Shown here piece after piece: positions 9,602 through 19,027 of a stretch of DNA of 64,000 nucleotides. Within the stretch, counting starts at the first letter, position 1. Each line of letters begins with the position of its first letter. Origin of the DNA: Afifella sp. IM 167 (GTDB taxonomy: Bacteria; Pseudomonadota; Alphaproteobacteria; Rhizobiales; Afifellaceae); the NCBI RefSeq assembly GCF_020144925.1, contig NZ_NSLC01000002.1, positions 469,953 through 533,952 of the forward strand. The letters run 5' to 3'. The notes beneath the pieces were generated by a model. It searched no databases, was not told where the DNA came from, and worked only from the letters and a program-made list of their open reading frames with translations. The position numbers and the translations under genes were made by a program.

Positions 9602-9940
9602 TTCGGAAAGTGTGCCTCTTGTCGGTCGCTATTCGGGTCGTGCAAGGAACGCGAACAAGCCGTATCCCGGTTTACCATGTGAGCCCGCCCGCACCAAATG
9701 CGTGGCGGCCCTCAAGCACCCGGAATCGGCGCCCTGCCGTTCATGGGACTGGCGGCAAGCCGCAGCTTCCCCTTCCTTTTCATGGCTTTATGGCCAATCC
9801 ATGGTGGCGGGCCGCCGCGCGCGGCCCCGAAGACGGCAAAAGGCCCGGTCGGACCGGGCCCTTCGCTCGAAGCCGTCTTCAAAAGACCATCACGAAAGGG
9901 AGAGCGGCCTGGAGGCTCCGCCCCCGCAAGAAAACCGCTT
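9602..9940. other. Gene-free stretch between ldtR and the L,D-transpeptidase
   Basis: 339 bases with no convincing gene on either strand. The part next to 9941 holds the ldtR terminator (9842-9860). The rest, roughly 9602-9830, must contain the promoter and any LdtR operator for the transpeptidase gene. I could not pick out a credible palindrome of sufficient length. The short open frames crossing it have Arg/Pro-rich compositions typical of noncoding GC-rich DNA. Confidence 0.7.
9842..9860 (-). terminator. Rho-independent terminator of ldtR
   Basis: GGCCCGG (9842-9848) pairs with CCGGGCC (9854-9860) around a five-base loop. Reading the minus strand, the stem is followed by TTTTG. It lies about 80 bases past the stop of the MarR-family gene. 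Confidence 0.8.
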
Positions 9941-10456
9941 CTACAGGCGATAGAGGATCTGGTCGGTCCAGAAGCGCTCCAGCCGGTGCAGCGTCTTGTT
10001 GAGCAGCTTGAAGTCGTCCTCCGAGACGCCCCCGACCTTCTCGATGGAGGAGATGTGGCGGTCGTAGAGCCGGTTGACGATATCGGCGACGTCCTTGCCC
10101 TTCTCCGTCAGCGACACCCGCACCGAGCGGCGGTCGACGCGCGAGCGCTCATGATAGATGTAGCCGGCATCGACCAGCTTCTTCAGGTTGTAGGAAACGT
10201 TCGAGCCGAGATAGTAGCCGCGGGTGCGCAATTCGCCCGCCGTCAGCTCGGCATCGCCGATATTGAACAGAAGCAGCGCCTGGACCGAATTCACGTCCGA
10301 CCGCCCCATCCGGTCGAACTCGTCCTTGATGACGTCGAGCAGGCGCCGATGCAGGCGCTCCACCAGCGTCAGCGCGTCAAGATAGAGGGTCTTAAGATCC
10401 TCCGGCTCGGCATCGCCCTGCTCGTAAGCAAGCGCCGTCCTCTCTGCAAGCAACAT
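9941..10456 (-). CDS. ldtR: MarR-family transcriptional regulator, LdtR-like
   Basis: A 171-residue MarR-type winged-helix regulator: helices before MGRSDVNSVQALLLFNIGDAELTAGEL, recognition-helix region TRGYYLGSNVSYNLKKLVDAGYI, and a basic wing SRVDRRSVRVSLTEKG. LdtR of Liberibacter and Sinorhizobium is a MarR protein that controls an adjacent L,D-transpeptidase gene (ldtP) and osmotic tolerance. The same pairing here supports the name. It lies upstream of the transpeptidase on the same strand, separated by a terminator, so regulation would act in trans at the 9602-9840 region. The symbol is assigned by recognition, without a search. Confidence 0.82.
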   Translation of the reverse strand: MLLAERTALAYEQGDAEPEDLKTLYLDALTLVERLHRRLLDVIKDEFDRMGRSDVNSVQALLLFNIGDAELTAGELRTRGYYLGSNVSYNLKKLVDAGYIYHERSRVDRRSVRVSLTEKGKDVADIVNRLYDRHISSIEKVGGVSEDDFKLLNKTLHRLERFWTDQILYRL

Positions 10457-10589
10457 GGTGCCTCTCCGTTGTCAGCTTCCCTGGCGGCTGTTTTCTTTTT
10501 GCCACCCTTGCTTGCAGGATAGAGACCCAATTTGAATGGAGCTTTAAGCGTCAGGATGAATCAAACCTTGATCGCAGAATGGTAAATTT

Positions 10590-11492
10590 TCACATTTGTT
10601 TAGGTACTTGGCCCGAGAGGTAGGCGAATATCCCGGAGAAGTCGGTATCGCCTCCGCCCTGCGTGCAGAACAGGTTGTAGAGCGCCGCAGCGCCCGAGCC
10701 GAGGGGGATCGAGGCGCCGCTCTGATTGGCCGCCGCCTGGGCGAGCTTGAGGTCCTTCAGCATCATCGCCGCGGAAAAGCCCGGCCTGTAGTCGCGGTTC
10801 GCCGGCGAGGTCGGCACCGGCCCCGGAACCGGGCAGTAGGTGGTTAGCGACCAGCACTGGCCGGAGGATTTGGACGAGACGTCGAAGAGCTTCTGCCGGT
10901 CGAGGCCGAGCCGGTCGGCGAGCGCGAAGGCCTCCGAGACACCGATCATCGAAATGCCGAGGATCATGTTGTTGCACATCTTGGCGGCCTGGCCGGTGCC
11001 GGCATCGCCGCAATGCACGACGGTCTTGCCCATCACCGCAAAAAGCGGCTCGGCGCTCGCATAGGCGGCCGCCTCGCCGCCCACCATGAAGGTGAGCGTT
11101 CCAGCCTCCGCGCCGACCGTGCCGCCGGAGACCGGCGCGTCGAGCATGGCAAAGCCCGCCTCGCCTGCGGCGGCCGAAACGGCGCGGGCCGTGGCGACGT
11201 CGATGGTCGAGCAGTCGATGAGGAGCGCGCCCGCGGCGGCGTTCTCGAAGATGCCGCCGGCGCCCCGGTAGGCCTCGTCCACATGCGGGCCGGCCGGCAG
11301 CATGGTGAAGACGATCTCGGCCGCCTTCACGGCCTCGCCGATGCTGCCCGCCGCCCTGCCGCCGGCATCGGCGAAGGCGGCGACCGCCTTCTCGCTGATA
11401 TCGTAGCCGGTCACCTGATGGCCGGCCTTGATGAGGTTGCGGGCCATCGGCGCGCCCATGTTGCCGAGGCCGAGAAATGCGATTGTGGCCAT
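10590..11492 (-). CDS. mmsB: 3-hydroxyisobutyrate dehydrogenase
   Basis: NAD-dependent oxidation of 3-hydroxyisobutyrate to methylmalonate semialdehyde in valine degradation. The 300-residue protein has the Rossmann motif GLGNMGAPMARNL (residues 8-20), the substrate-binding DAPVSGGT (118-125) and the catalytic lysine in GQAAKMCNNMILG (Lys171), all diagnostic of beta-hydroxyacid dehydrogenases. The neighbouring acyl-CoA dehydrogenase and HIBYL-CoA hydrolase settle the substrate. It lies 52 bases after the DUF6163 gene. Confidence 0.95.
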   Translation of the reverse strand: MATIAFLGLGNMGAPMARNLIKAGHQVTGYDISEKAVAAFADAGGRAAGSIGEAVKAAEIVFTMLPAGPHVDEAYRGAGGIFENAAAGALLIDCSTIDVATARAVSAAAGEAGFAMLDAPVSGGTVGAEAGTLTFMVGGEAAAYASAEPLFAVMGKTVVHCGDAGTGQAAKMCNNMILGISMIGVSEAFALADRLGLDRQKLFDVSSKSSGQCWSLTTYCPVPGPVPTSPANRDYRPGFSAAMMLKDLKLAQAAANQSGASIPLGSGAAALYNLFCTQGGGDTDFSGIFAYLSGQVPKQM

Positions 11493-11544
11493 TGTTTCCT
11501 CCCGTCTTGTTGTGCTCCCGGCCAGGTCTCGCTTTCCTTTCCCG

Positions 11545-11955
11545 CTATTCCTCCCGGCGCCGGCGGCGCCAGTCGGAGAAGAGGAAGACGAGATAGAGGC
11601 CGAAGAAGGCCAGATGCACGATCACCCGGTTCTGGTGCGCGCCGTAGATGTCGGAAAAGAGCGTGTACATGGAGATTTCGGCGATCGCCGCGACCGCCCA
11701 GATCACCGGTCCCCAGACGGCGCCGATCCAAAGGCCGACGCCGGCGAGAAGGTTGAGGATGCAAAGGACGACGAGCGCCACACGCCAGGCCGGCTCCAGG
11801 GCGAGGAAGTGCCCGCCCTGGAAGGAGACGCCCATCAGCTCGCCGGCGCGCATCAAGCCCGCCGCCAGCAGGATCAGCGCCACGAAGCGCAGATAGTAGC
11901 GCGTGCCACGGCCGACAGAGGCGCTCTCGCTGACGAATTCGACGGCGTCGCTCAT
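11545..11955 (-). CDS. DUF6163-type four-helix membrane protein
   Basis: A 136-residue inner-membrane protein of unknown function. Four hydrophobic segments are visible (YLRFVALILLAAGLMRAG; WRVALVVLCILNLLAGVGLW; VIWAVAAIAEISMYTLF; VIVHLAFFGLYLVFLFSDW), with a basic C-terminus WRRRRREE. I recognise it as the DUF6163 family found in Rhizobiales. Its start overlaps the HIBYL-CoA hydrolase stop by four bases (ATGA), so it is translationally coupled within the valine-degradation genes. That suggests, but does not show, a linked role. Confidence 0.75.
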   Translation of the reverse strand: MSDAVEFVSESASVGRGTRYYLRFVALILLAAGLMRAGELMGVSFQGGHFLALEPAWRVALVVLCILNLLAGVGLWIGAVWGPVIWAVAAIAEISMYTLFSDIYGAHQNRVIVHLAFFGLYLVFLFSDWRRRRREE

Positions 11956-13010
11956 ATGGCCTCCGGCAGCGGCAGCTCTTCATCGAGCGGCGCGAAATAG
12001 GCGTCGATATCGGCCTCGCCGACCTCCGCAAGGCTCGGCGGGGCCCATTTCGGGTCCCGGTCCTTGTCGACGATCTGGGCGCGAATGCCCTCGTAGAGGT
12101 CGTGGCCGCCGAGCACCCGATGCACGATGCGGTACTCCGTCCGCATCGTCTCGGCAAAATTGGCCTCCGCGCCAAGCTGCATCTGGCGAAGGGCGATCTT
12201 GAGGCTGGTCGGCGATTTCGTCCCGATGGCATCGAGCGCCTTCTGCCCGCGCTCCCAGTCCGGCCGCGCTTTCAGCCGCTCCACGATCTCCTCCACGCTG
12301 TCGGCCGAGAAGACCTCGGCAAAGCGCGCCGCATCGTCTTCCAGGTCGGATGGCCCGCCGTCTTCGGCGAAGCGCTCCAGGATGTCGTCGGTTTCCCCGC
12401 CCGCCGAAAGGGCCTCGATCAGCTCGGCAAAGCGCGCGCCCGCCGTCGCCTGCGTCGCCAGCCCCGCCCAGAGGCAGTCGGCACGTCCGATGCGCGCGCC
12501 CGTCAGGGCCAGCCAGGTGCCGGCGAAGCAGGGAACGCGCGGCAGGATGTAGGTGCCGCCGACATCGGGAAAGAAGCCGATCCCGACCTCCGGCATGGCG
12601 AAGCTGATCCTCTCGCCCGCAACACGGTGGCTGCCGTTGACGGAGACGCCGACCCCGCCGCCCATGACGATGCCGTCGATGAGGGCGATATAGGGCTTGG
12701 GGTAGGTGCGGATGGCGTGGTTGAGCCGGTACTCGTCGGTGAAGAAGGAAGCCGCCGGCGCCCTGCCCTCGGCCTTTGCCGCCAGCCCCGCATCGTAGAG
12801 GCCCTTGAGGTCGCCGCCCGCCGAAAAGGCCTTTTCGTCGCGCGAGCGGATGGCGACATGGGCGACCTCATCGTCCTTGGCCCAATCGTCGAGCGCGGCG
12901 GCGATCGCCAGCACCATGTCGTGGGTGAGCGCGTTGAGCGCATGGCCACGGTTGAGGCTGACGAGGCCGAGACGGCCGCGCTTCTCGCAATGAATGTCGG
13001 GTTCGGACAA
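11952..13010 (-). CDS. 3-hydroxyisobutyryl-CoA hydrolase (enoyl-CoA hydratase/isomerase family)
   Basis: Hydrolyses 3-hydroxyisobutyryl-CoA to 3-hydroxyisobutyrate, avoiding build-up of toxic methacrylyl-CoA in valine degradation. The 352-residue crotonase-fold protein has the oxyanion-hole segments FSAGGDLKGLYD (62-73) and IVMGGGVGVSV (114-124). The hydrolase-type acidic residues are in MPEVGIGFFPDVGG (Glu141, Asp149). Its length, longer than simple enoyl-CoA hydratases, fits the hydrolase branch. It follows the acyl-CoA dehydrogenase by two bases and overlaps DUF6163 by four. Confidence 0.92.
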   Translation of the reverse strand: MSEPDIHCEKRGRLGLVSLNRGHALNALTHDMVLAIAAALDDWAKDDEVAHVAIRSRDEKAFSAGGDLKGLYDAGLAAKAEGRAPAASFFTDEYRLNHAIRTYPKPYIALIDGIVMGGGVGVSVNGSHRVAGERISFAMPEVGIGFFPDVGGTYILPRVPCFAGTWLALTGARIGRADCLWAGLATQATAGARFAELIEALSAGGETDDILERFAEDGGPSDLEDDAARFAEVFSADSVEEIVERLKARPDWERGQKALDAIGTKSPTSLKIALRQMQLGAEANFAETMRTEYRIVHRVLGGHDLYEGIRAQIVDKDRDPKWAPPSLAEVGEADIDAYFAPLDEELPLPEAI

Positions 13011-13012
13011 TT

Positions 13013-14152
13013 CTAGTCCTTCAGCAAGGAGCGGGCGACGATGACCCGCATGATTTCGTTGGTGCCTTCGAGAATCTGGTGGACGCGAAGGTCGCGCATG
13101 AAGCGCTCGATCGGGTAGTCGCGCAGATAGCCGTAGCCGCCATGCAGCTGCAGCGCCTCGTTGGCGATGGCAAAGCAGGCATCCGTGGCAAAGCGCTTTG
13201 CCATGGCCGCCGCGACCGTCCTGTCCGGCGCCTTCGCATCGAGCTTGGCCGCCGCTTGCCGCACCATCAGCCGCGAGGCTTCAAGTTCCGTCGCCATGTC
13301 GGCGAGGCGGAACTGCAGCGCCTGGAACTCGGCGAGTTTGCGGCCGAACTGGCTGCGATCCTTCAGATAGGCGATGCTGTGGTCGAGGCACGCGGCCGCC
13401 CCGCCGATCGAGCAGGCGGCGATGTTGATGCGCCCGCCGTCGAGCCCGGCCATGGCGATCTTGAAGCCGTCGCCCTCCGCCCCGATGAGATTGTCCGCCG
13501 GCACGCGGCAATCCTCGAAGATCACCTGCGCCGTCGGCTGGCTGTGCCAGCCGAGCTTGGCCTCCTGGGCACCGAAGGAAAGGCCTTTCGTGCCGTTCTC
13601 CACGACGATGCAGGAAATGCCCGAAGGCCCCTCCTCGCCCGTGCGCGCCATGACGACATAGATGTCGGAGCGCCCGCCGCCGGAGATGAAGGACTTCGTG
13701 CCGTTCAGAACGTATTCCTCGCCCTGGCGCACCGCCCTGGTGCGCAGCGAACCGGCATCGGAGCCTGCCTGCGGCTCCGTCAGGCAGTAGGATGCGAAAT
13801 GCTCCATCGTCGCGAGTTTCGGCACGAAGCGCTGGCGCTGAGCCTCTGCCCCGAAGGCGTCGATCATCCATGTCGCCATGTTATGGATGGAGATGAAGGC
13901 CGCCGTCGATGCGCAGCCGCGGGACAGCCCCTCGAAGATGAGCGCCGCGTCGAGCCGACCGAGCCCGGAGCCGCCGACATCCTCGCGCGCATAGATGGCG
14001 CCGAAGCCGAGCCCGGCCGCTCGCCTGAGGACATCGTCCGGAAAATGCGCTTCCTCGTCCCAGCGACGCGCGTGGGGCGCCATTTCGTCGCGGCCGAAGC
14101 TTTCGGCAAGGTCGAGAAAGGAGCGCTGCTCCTCGGAAAGCTCGAAATCCAT
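13013..14152 (-). CDS. Isobutyryl-CoA dehydrogenase (acyl-CoA dehydrogenase family)
   Basis: FAD enzyme that would oxidise isobutyryl-CoA to methacrylyl-CoA. The 379-residue protein shows the ACAD signatures [18 protein letters not shown], the [20 protein letters not shown] helix and the catalytic base in [10 protein letters not shown] (Glu362). Substrate is inferred from the downstream 3-hydroxyisobutyryl-CoA hydrolase and 3-hydroxyisobutyrate dehydrogenase. Short-branched-chain or medium-chain specificity cannot be excluded by sequence alone. It is the first gene of this cluster and diverges from hemB across about 120 bases. Confidence 0.9.
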   Translation of the reverse strand: MDFELSEEQRSFLDLAESFGRDEMAPHARRWDEEAHFPDDVLRRAAGLGFGAIYAREDVGGSGLGRLDAALIFEGLSRGCASTAAFISIHNMATWMIDAFGAEAQRQRFVPKLATMEHFASYCLTEPQAGSDAGSLRTRAVRQGEEYVLNGTKSFISGGGRSDIYVVMARTGEEGPSGISCIVVENGTKGLSFGAQEAKLGWHSQPTAQVIFEDCRVPADNLIGAEGDGFKIAMAGLDGGRINIAACSIGGAAACLDHSIAYLKDRSQFGRKLAEFQALQFRLADMATELEASRLMVRQAAAKLDAKAPDRTVAAAMAKRFATDACFAIANEALQLHGGYGYLRDYPIERFMRDLRVHQILEGTNEIMRVIVARSLLKD

Positions 14153-14275
14153 GATCGAGCTTTATTGGGCGCTTCCATGAGCGTCAATCAGCGCCCCCGC
14201 GGCACAGCCCCGCCATTCCCTTGGCGGCACATGCGTCGAGGTCTATGGTCGGCCCAACCGAACCTGGGGGTTCCG

Positions 14276-15307
14276 ATGAACGTCTCTTTCCACAGCGACG
14301 CACTGCCCGACATCGACCGCATCACGGGTCGCCGCCGCATGCGCCGCAACCGCCGCACCGAATGGTCGCGCCGCCTCGTCCGCGAGAACCGGCTCACGAC
14401 CGACGACCTCATCTGGCCGATCTTCGTCATCGAGGGCGAGAACCGGCGCGAGGCCGTGCCCTCAATGCCGGGCGTCGAGCGCTATTCGGTCGATCTCGCG
14501 GTCGAGGCGGCCAGGCGCGCCCGCAGCCTCGGCATTCCGGTCGTGGCGCTCTTCCCGAACACCGATCCGAGCCGGCGCGACGATGACGGCAGCGAGGCGC
14601 TGAACAGTGCCAACCTGATCTGCCGCGCCTGCCGCGCCATCAAGGCGGAAGTGCCGGAAGTGGGGCTGCTGACCGATGTCGCACTCGACCCCTATACGAG
14701 CCACGGCCATGACGGCCTGCTGCGCGAGGGGGAGATCGTCAACGACGAGAGCGTCTCGGTGCTGGCACGCCAGGCCCTCGTCCAGGCCGAGGCAGGCAGC
14801 GACATCGTCGCCCCTTCGGACATGATGGACGGGCGCGTTGGGGCCATCCGCGAGACGCTGGATTCGGCCGGCTATACGCATGTGCAGATCGTCGCCTACA
14901 CCGCGAAATACGCCTCCGCCTTCTACGGTCCCTTCCGCGACGCCGTCGGCTCCGGAAAGATGCTGTCGGGCGACAAGAAGACCTATCAGATGGACCCGGC
15001 GAACACGAACGAGGCGCTGCGCGAGGCCGAGCTCGACATCGCCGAGGGCGCCGACATGATCATGGTGAAGCCGGGCCTTCCCTATCTCGACATCATTTCG
15101 CGCCTGAAAGAGACCTTCGGCATGCCGACGGTCGCCTACAACACCTCCGGCGAGTATTCGATGATCGAGGCCGCGGCCGCGAACGGATGGCTGGACGGCA
15201 ACCGGGCCATGATGGAGACGCTGATCTCCTTCAAGCGCGCCGGCGCCGATTCCATCCTCACCTACTTCGCTCCGCGCGTCGCCGAGATCCTGAAAGAGAG
15301 TGTCTGA
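14276..15307 (+). CDS. hemB: Delta-aminolevulinic acid dehydratase (porphobilinogen synthase)
   Basis: Condenses two 5-aminolevulinate molecules to porphobilinogen in tetrapyrrole synthesis. I choose ATG 14276 (343 aa) with a GGGGG-type ribosome site just upstream; the open frame upstream is antisense to the acyl-CoA dehydrogenase. The two Schiff-base lysines are visible in YTAKYASAFYGPFRDA (Lys211) and MVKPGLPYLD (Lys265). The metal loop DVALDPYTSHGHDG (134-147) lacks the zinc cysteines, so this is a magnesium-type enzyme, as is usual in Rhizobiales. Confidence 0.97.
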   Translation: MNVSFHSDALPDIDRITGRRRMRRNRRTEWSRRLVRENRLTTDDLIWPIFVIEGENRREAVPSMPGVERYSVDLAVEAARRARSLGIPVVALFPNTDPSRRDDDGSEALNSANLICRACRAIKAEVPEVGLLTDVALDPYTSHGHDGLLREGEIVNDESVSVLARQALVQAEAGSDIVAPSDMMDGRVGAIRETLDSAGYTHVQIVAYTAKYASAFYGPFRDAVGSGKMLSGDKKTYQMDPANTNEALREAELDIAEGADMIMVKPGLPYLDIISRLKETFGMPTVAYNTSGEYSMIEAAAANGWLDGNRAMMETLISFKRAGADSILTYFAPRVAEILKESV

Positions 15308-15387
15308 AGGACCGCGTGTGAGTTCTGACAGCCTCAGCCGAAACTTAGCATTTAGGCTAGCTTGCAAGCCGCCGGGAGTAGAACTCC

Positions 15388-15783
15388 ATGGAATGGACAA
15401 AGACCGCGGCCTTCGCTGAGTTTGGCGCGGTCGCGTCAAACCCGGTTTGGAGCTGGTCAGCACGCAGCCCAGATGGCAGCGTGGTGGTCCTCACCTTTTG
15501 GAAGGACGCCCTCATCTATTCATCCGGTTCGGCTTTCTACGACGACACTGGCTGGGAGCCAGAGCAGATCAGTCAGGCGGGCAATCGGGAAAGAATGGAG
15601 AACATTCGCTGGGCGCTGGAACACCTCGGAGGCGTCGTCCGAGCGGTAATTGTTGAGGCGGAAGACCCACAGGCAAAGCCTCGGTCAATCAAGGTGTGTT
15701 TTCCCCAAAAGCAATTACGGATGCGGATCACGCACTTTGACCAAGAGACCGGAGAGTTCCGGGCGGAGTCGGTGGCAGGCTGA
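15388..15783 (+). CDS. Hypothetical protein, lower-GC orphan
   Basis: A 131-residue protein I do not recognise. It is Trp/Phe-rich near the N-terminus (MEWTKTAAFAEFGA, NPVWSWSARSPDG, VVLTFWKDALIYSSG), with no signal peptide or membrane segment. Its base composition is visibly less GC-rich, with more A/T third positions than flanking genes, and the spacers on both sides share this. It interrupts the hemB-RDD-Bpt order seen in relatives, which suggests acquisition. The reading frame is intact over 132 codons and the amino-acid composition is protein-like, so it is probably a real gene. Confidence 0.65.
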   Translation: MEWTKTAAFAEFGAVASNPVWSWSARSPDGSVVVLTFWKDALIYSSGSAFYDDTGWEPEQISQAGNRERMENIRWALEHLGGVVRAVIVEAEDPQAKPRSIKVCFPQKQLRMRITHFDQETGEFRAESVAG

Positions 15784-15898
15784 TCCTTCCTTGATGTGCA
15801 CCCACAGACCGAGGCGCTTCTCGCGAAAAGGCCGATTGCTCGGAGCTTGAAGCCACGCGGCGCGCTCCCCACCTGATTTGCAGCAGGAGGAACGCTTC

Positions 15899-16384
15899 AT
15901 GTCCGCAGCCTACGACACCATCGATGCCGGCGGGCCGGCCAATCTCGATCCGGCCCTTCATCCCGAGCTCTACGACAATGTTCGCACGCGGCGGATCCTG
16001 GCCTTCTTCGTCGATGCGGTGATCATGTTCGCCCTGATGACGCTCGCCTTCGTCGTCATCACCTTCCTCGGCCTCTTCACCCTCGGCCTCGGCTTCATTC
16101 TCTATGCCATCGTCTGGCCGGTGGTGCCGATCCTCTACAACATGTTCACGCTCGGCGGCCCGAGCTCGGCGACCGTCGGCATGCGCATGGCCGGTGTGGA
16201 GATGCGCACATGGGACGGCGGTCGCATGTACAGCCTGCTCGCCGCCGTGCACGCCGCGCTGTACTGGTTCTCCGTGACGATCCTGACGCCCTTCATCCTG
16301 CTCGTTTCGCTGTTCTCGGCGAAGAAGCGGATGCTGCACGACATGGCGATCGGCACCGTCGTCGTGCGCTCCGACATGGTCTGA
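15899..16384 (+). CDS. RDD family membrane protein
   Basis: A 161-residue inner-membrane protein of the RDD family, function not established. The RDD-type opening NVRTRRILAFFVDAVIMFALMT is followed by hydrophobic segments (VITFLGLFTLGLGFILYAIVWPVVPILYNM; LYWFSVTILTPFILLVSLFS) and the family C-terminus KKRMLHDMAIGTVVV. The start at ATG 15899 is supported by AGGAGG eight bases upstream; a TTG at 15878 is in frame but has no ribosome site. A GC hairpin follows the stop. Confidence 0.88.
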   Translation: MSAAYDTIDAGGPANLDPALHPELYDNVRTRRILAFFVDAVIMFALMTLAFVVITFLGLFTLGLGFILYAIVWPVVPILYNMFTLGGPSSATVGMRMAGVEMRTWDGGRMYSLLAAVHAALYWFSVTILTPFILLVSLFSAKKRMLHDMAIGTVVVRSDMV

Positions 16385-16403
16385 GCCGCACCTGTTATCA
16401 TCC

Positions 16404-16426
16404 GGAGAGGCCCGCAAGGCCTCTCC
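16404..16426 (+). terminator. Hairpin after the RDD gene
   Basis: GGAGAGGCC (16404-16412) pairs perfectly with GGCCTCTCC (16418-16426) around a five-base loop, 20 bases after the stop. There is no T-run, so it may be a weak or Rho-assisted terminator or an mRNA 3'-end stabiliser. Confidence 0.5.
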
Positions 16427-16488
16427 CTCCAATGGACGCATTGTGAGCCTCCCGCCCCCCGCCTAATGTGCCGGCGAAAAGGGGTGGC

Positions 16489-18270
16489 ATGGACGTTTCC
16501 AACTTACAGATGTGGCTCACCTTCGCGGTGATTGCCCTGACGATCATTGGCTTCTCGCTGGAGAGGCTGGCCATCGAAACGGTGGCGCTCGCCGCCCTGG
16601 TCGCGCTGACGTTGATTTTTGTGGTGGTGCCCGGACTTCTGGGCGTGCCGAGCCCGCTGGACCTGCCCGATCTTCTCCTCGGATTCGCCAATCCAGCCCT
16701 CGTCGCGGTTCTCAGCCTCATCGTCGTCGGCCAGGCCCTCTTTCAGACCGGCGCACTCGACCGCCCAAGCCGAGGCCTTGCCAGGGTGAGCGGGCTGAAG
16801 CCCTGGGCGGTCGTCGCCCTGCTCATCCTGTTCGCCGCCTTTCTCTCCGCCTTCCTCAACAACACGCCTGTCGTGGTGATGATGATCCCGGTGCTGATGT
16901 CGCTGGCGCGCGAGCGCCGCGTCTCGCCGGCCAGAATGCTGATGGCGCTCAACTTCGCCACCATCGTCGGCGGCACCACCACCCTGATCGGCTCCTCCAC
17001 CAACCTGCTCGCCGCGCAGGTCGCCCGCTCCGCCGACATCGAGCTGCATCTCTTCGACCTGACCGTGCCCGGACTGGTCGTCGCCGCCTTCGCCCTGCCC
17101 TACGTGCTCTTCGTGGTGCCGCGCCTGTTCGCAGGCGTGCCGGCCGAGACGGAAAAGCCATTGAGCCGCAAGCAGTTCATCTCCGAAATCGTGCTGACGG
17201 AGAACCATCCGCTGGTCGGCATGCAATCGGTGGCGGGCCTCTTTCCCGGCCTGCAGGCCGTCAATATCCGTCTGGTCAAAAGGGGCGACGACGTGCATCT
17301 GCCTCCCTTCGAGGACGTGACGCTCGGCGTCGGCGACCTGGTAGTGGTGAGCGGCATTCGCGACGATCTCGCCCGCCTGCGCATCATCGGCGCGGAACGC
17401 GGCGAGGGCGGCGGTACGCTTTCGCTCGCCGAGGCGATCCTGGCCCCGGGCGCGCGCATGATCGGCCGCTCGCCCGAGGAGACGGGCATCGAGCAGAGCA
17501 CGGGACTGCGCGTCGCCGCCGTCGAACGGCGCGGGCGCATGTCGCGCCAGGCCTTTTCCGAGATTCGCCTTGAGGAAGGCGACGTTCTCCTTCTTTCCGG
17601 CACCGACGATGCCTTCGACCGCCAGCGGGGAAATCGCGACCTGCTGGTGCTGGAAAAATCCTTCGCGCCCCTGCCGGCGCGGCGCGATGCGACACGCGCC
17701 ATCGCGATCTTCGCCGGCCTCGTCGTCGTGGCCGCCAGCGGCTATGTGCCGATCGCCATCGCCGCGCTGACGGCCGCGCTGCTGATGCTGGTTCTCGGCT
17801 GCCTCAACGTCCGCCAGGCCAAGCGCGCCTTCGACGGCCGCATCTTCATGCTGATCGGTGCCTCGATCGCGCTTGCCGCCGCAATGGAAAAGACCGGCGG
17901 CGCCGATTTCCTCGCCACCGAACTCGTGCGCCTGACGGCAGGGGGCGGGCCGCACATTCTGCTGGCCGCCCTCTTCGCGCTGGTGGCCGTGCTGACCAAC
18001 GTGCTTTCCAACAACGCCACCGCCGTCCTCTTCACCCCGATCGCGATTTCCGCGGCGGCCGAATCGGGCGCGCCGGCGCTGCCCTTCGTCATGGCGGTGA
18101 TCTTTGCCGCCAACGCCTCCTTCGCCACGCCCATCGGCTACCAGACGAACCTTCTGGTCATGGGCCCGGGAGGCTACAGCTTCCGCGATTTCTTCCTCGC
18201 CGGGGCACCGCTAACCGTTCTTGTCTGGATTGTATTTTCGCTCTTTGCCCCATGGTATTATGGGTTCTAG
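16489..18270 (+). CDS. SLC13-type permease with two TrkA-C (RCK_C) domains
   Basis: A 593-residue inner-membrane anion/sulfate-type transporter. N-terminal and C-terminal hydrophobic bundles flank a cytoplasmic insert (about residues 215-400) holding two TrkA-C-like domains ([20 protein letters not shown]...GDLVVVSG and [20 protein letters not shown]...GDVLLLSG). The characteristic [12 protein letters not shown] pair is present: [14 protein letters not shown] in the first half and [15 protein letters not shown] in the second. The start is taken at ATG 16489; a GTG at 16468 is in frame. It ends ten bases before bpt. The transported ion cannot be told from sequence. Confidence 0.88.
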   Translation: MDVSNLQMWLTFAVIALTIIGFSLERLAIETVALAALVALTLIFVVVPGLLGVPSPLDLPDLLLGFANPALVAVLSLIVVGQALFQTGALDRPSRGLARVSGLKPWAVVALLILFAAFLSAFLNNTPVVVMMIPVLMSLARERRVSPARMLMALNFATIVGGTTTLIGSSTNLLAAQVARSADIELHLFDLTVPGLVVAAFALPYVLFVVPRLFAGVPAETEKPLSRKQFISEIVLTENHPLVGMQSVAGLFPGLQAVNIRLVKRGDDVHLPPFEDVTLGVGDLVVVSGIRDDLARLRIIGAERGEGGGTLSLAEAILAPGARMIGRSPEETGIEQSTGLRVAAVERRGRMSRQAFSEIRLEEGDVLLLSGTDDAFDRQRGNRDLLVLEKSFAPLPARRDATRAIAIFAGLVVVAASGYVPIAIAALTAALLMLVLGCLNVRQAKRAFDGRIFMLIGASIALAAAMEKTGGADFLATELVRLTAGGGPHILLAALFALVAVLTNVLSNNATAVLFTPIAISAAAESGAPALPFVMAVIFAANASFATPIGYQTNLLVMGPGGYSFRDFFLAGAPLTVLVWIVFSLFAPWYYGF

Positions 18271-18280
18271 GAGACGATGC

Positions 18281-19027
18281 ATGACGCGGCCGGTTGCCGA
18301 AGCCCAACAATTCTATCTGACCGCCCCGAACCCTTGCCCCTACCTGGCGGGCCGGCAGGAGCGGAAGGTGTTCACCCAGCTCGCCGGCCCGCATGCCGGC
18401 GCGCTCAACGATATTTTGAGCCAGGGCGGCTTCCGCCGCAGCCAGACGATCGCCTATCGCCCGGCCTGCGACCGCTGCGCGGCCTGCGTGTCGGTGCGCG
18501 TCTGCGCCGACCTCTTCGTGCCGACGCGCTCCATGAAGCGGGTGAGCGAGCGCAACCGCGACCTCGTCTCCGAGTGGAAGGAGAATGAGGCCACCACCGA
18601 CCAGTACTCGCTCTTCTACCGCTACCTCGAGGAGCGCCATTCGGGCGGCGGCATGCTGCAGATGACCGTGCTCGACTATTCGCTGATGGTGGAGGACAGC
18701 CACGCCCAGACGCATCTGGTGGAATACCGGCGCCGCACGCCGGACACGGCGGCGGGCAAGCGCGGCGACGGCGAGCTGATCGCCTGCGCCCTGACCGACG
18801 TGCTCGCCGACGGACTTTCGATGGTCTATTCCTTCTTCGATCCGCAGGCGAGCGAGCGCTCGCTCGGAACCTACATCATCCTCGACCACATCGAGCGCGC
18901 AAAGCGGCTCGGAAAGCCCTATGTGTACCTCGGCTACTGGGTCGAGGGATCCAAGAAGATGTCGTACAAATCGCGCTTCCGGCCGCAGGAGCGTCTGACG
19001 ATGCGGGGCTGGGAGCGCTATACTTGA
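18281..19027 (+). CDS. bpt: Aspartate/glutamate leucyltransferase (Bpt)
   Basis: Transfers Leu from Leu-tRNA to N-terminal Asp or Glu, making substrates for ClpS/ClpAP in the bacterial N-degron pathway. The 248-residue protein has the ATE-type N-terminus [16 protein letters not shown], the CxxC pairs around CDRCAAC, and the ATE C-domain segments [46 protein letters not shown]. The start at ATG 18281 has AGGAG seven bases upstream, overlapping the permease stop. Family members are often labelled arginyltransferase; specificity for Leu is known from the Bpt branch. Confidence 0.93.
   Translation: MTRPVAEAQQFYLTAPNPCPYLAGRQERKVFTQLAGPHAGALNDILSQGGFRRSQTIAYRPACDRCAACVSVRVCADLFVPTRSMKRVSERNRDLVSEWKENEATTDQYSLFYRYLEERHSGGGMLQMTVLDYSLMVEDSHAQTHLVEYRRRTPDTAAGKRGDGELIACALTDVLADGLSMVYSFFDPQASERSLGTYIILDHIERAKRLGKPYVYLGYWVEGSKKMSYKSRFRPQERLTMRGWERYT

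Noticed and set aside
9610..10002. Plus-strand open frame in the ldtR-transpeptidase gap
   Set aside because: It overlaps the ldtR 3' end, lacks a ribosome site, and its Arg/Pro/Ser composition is not protein-like.
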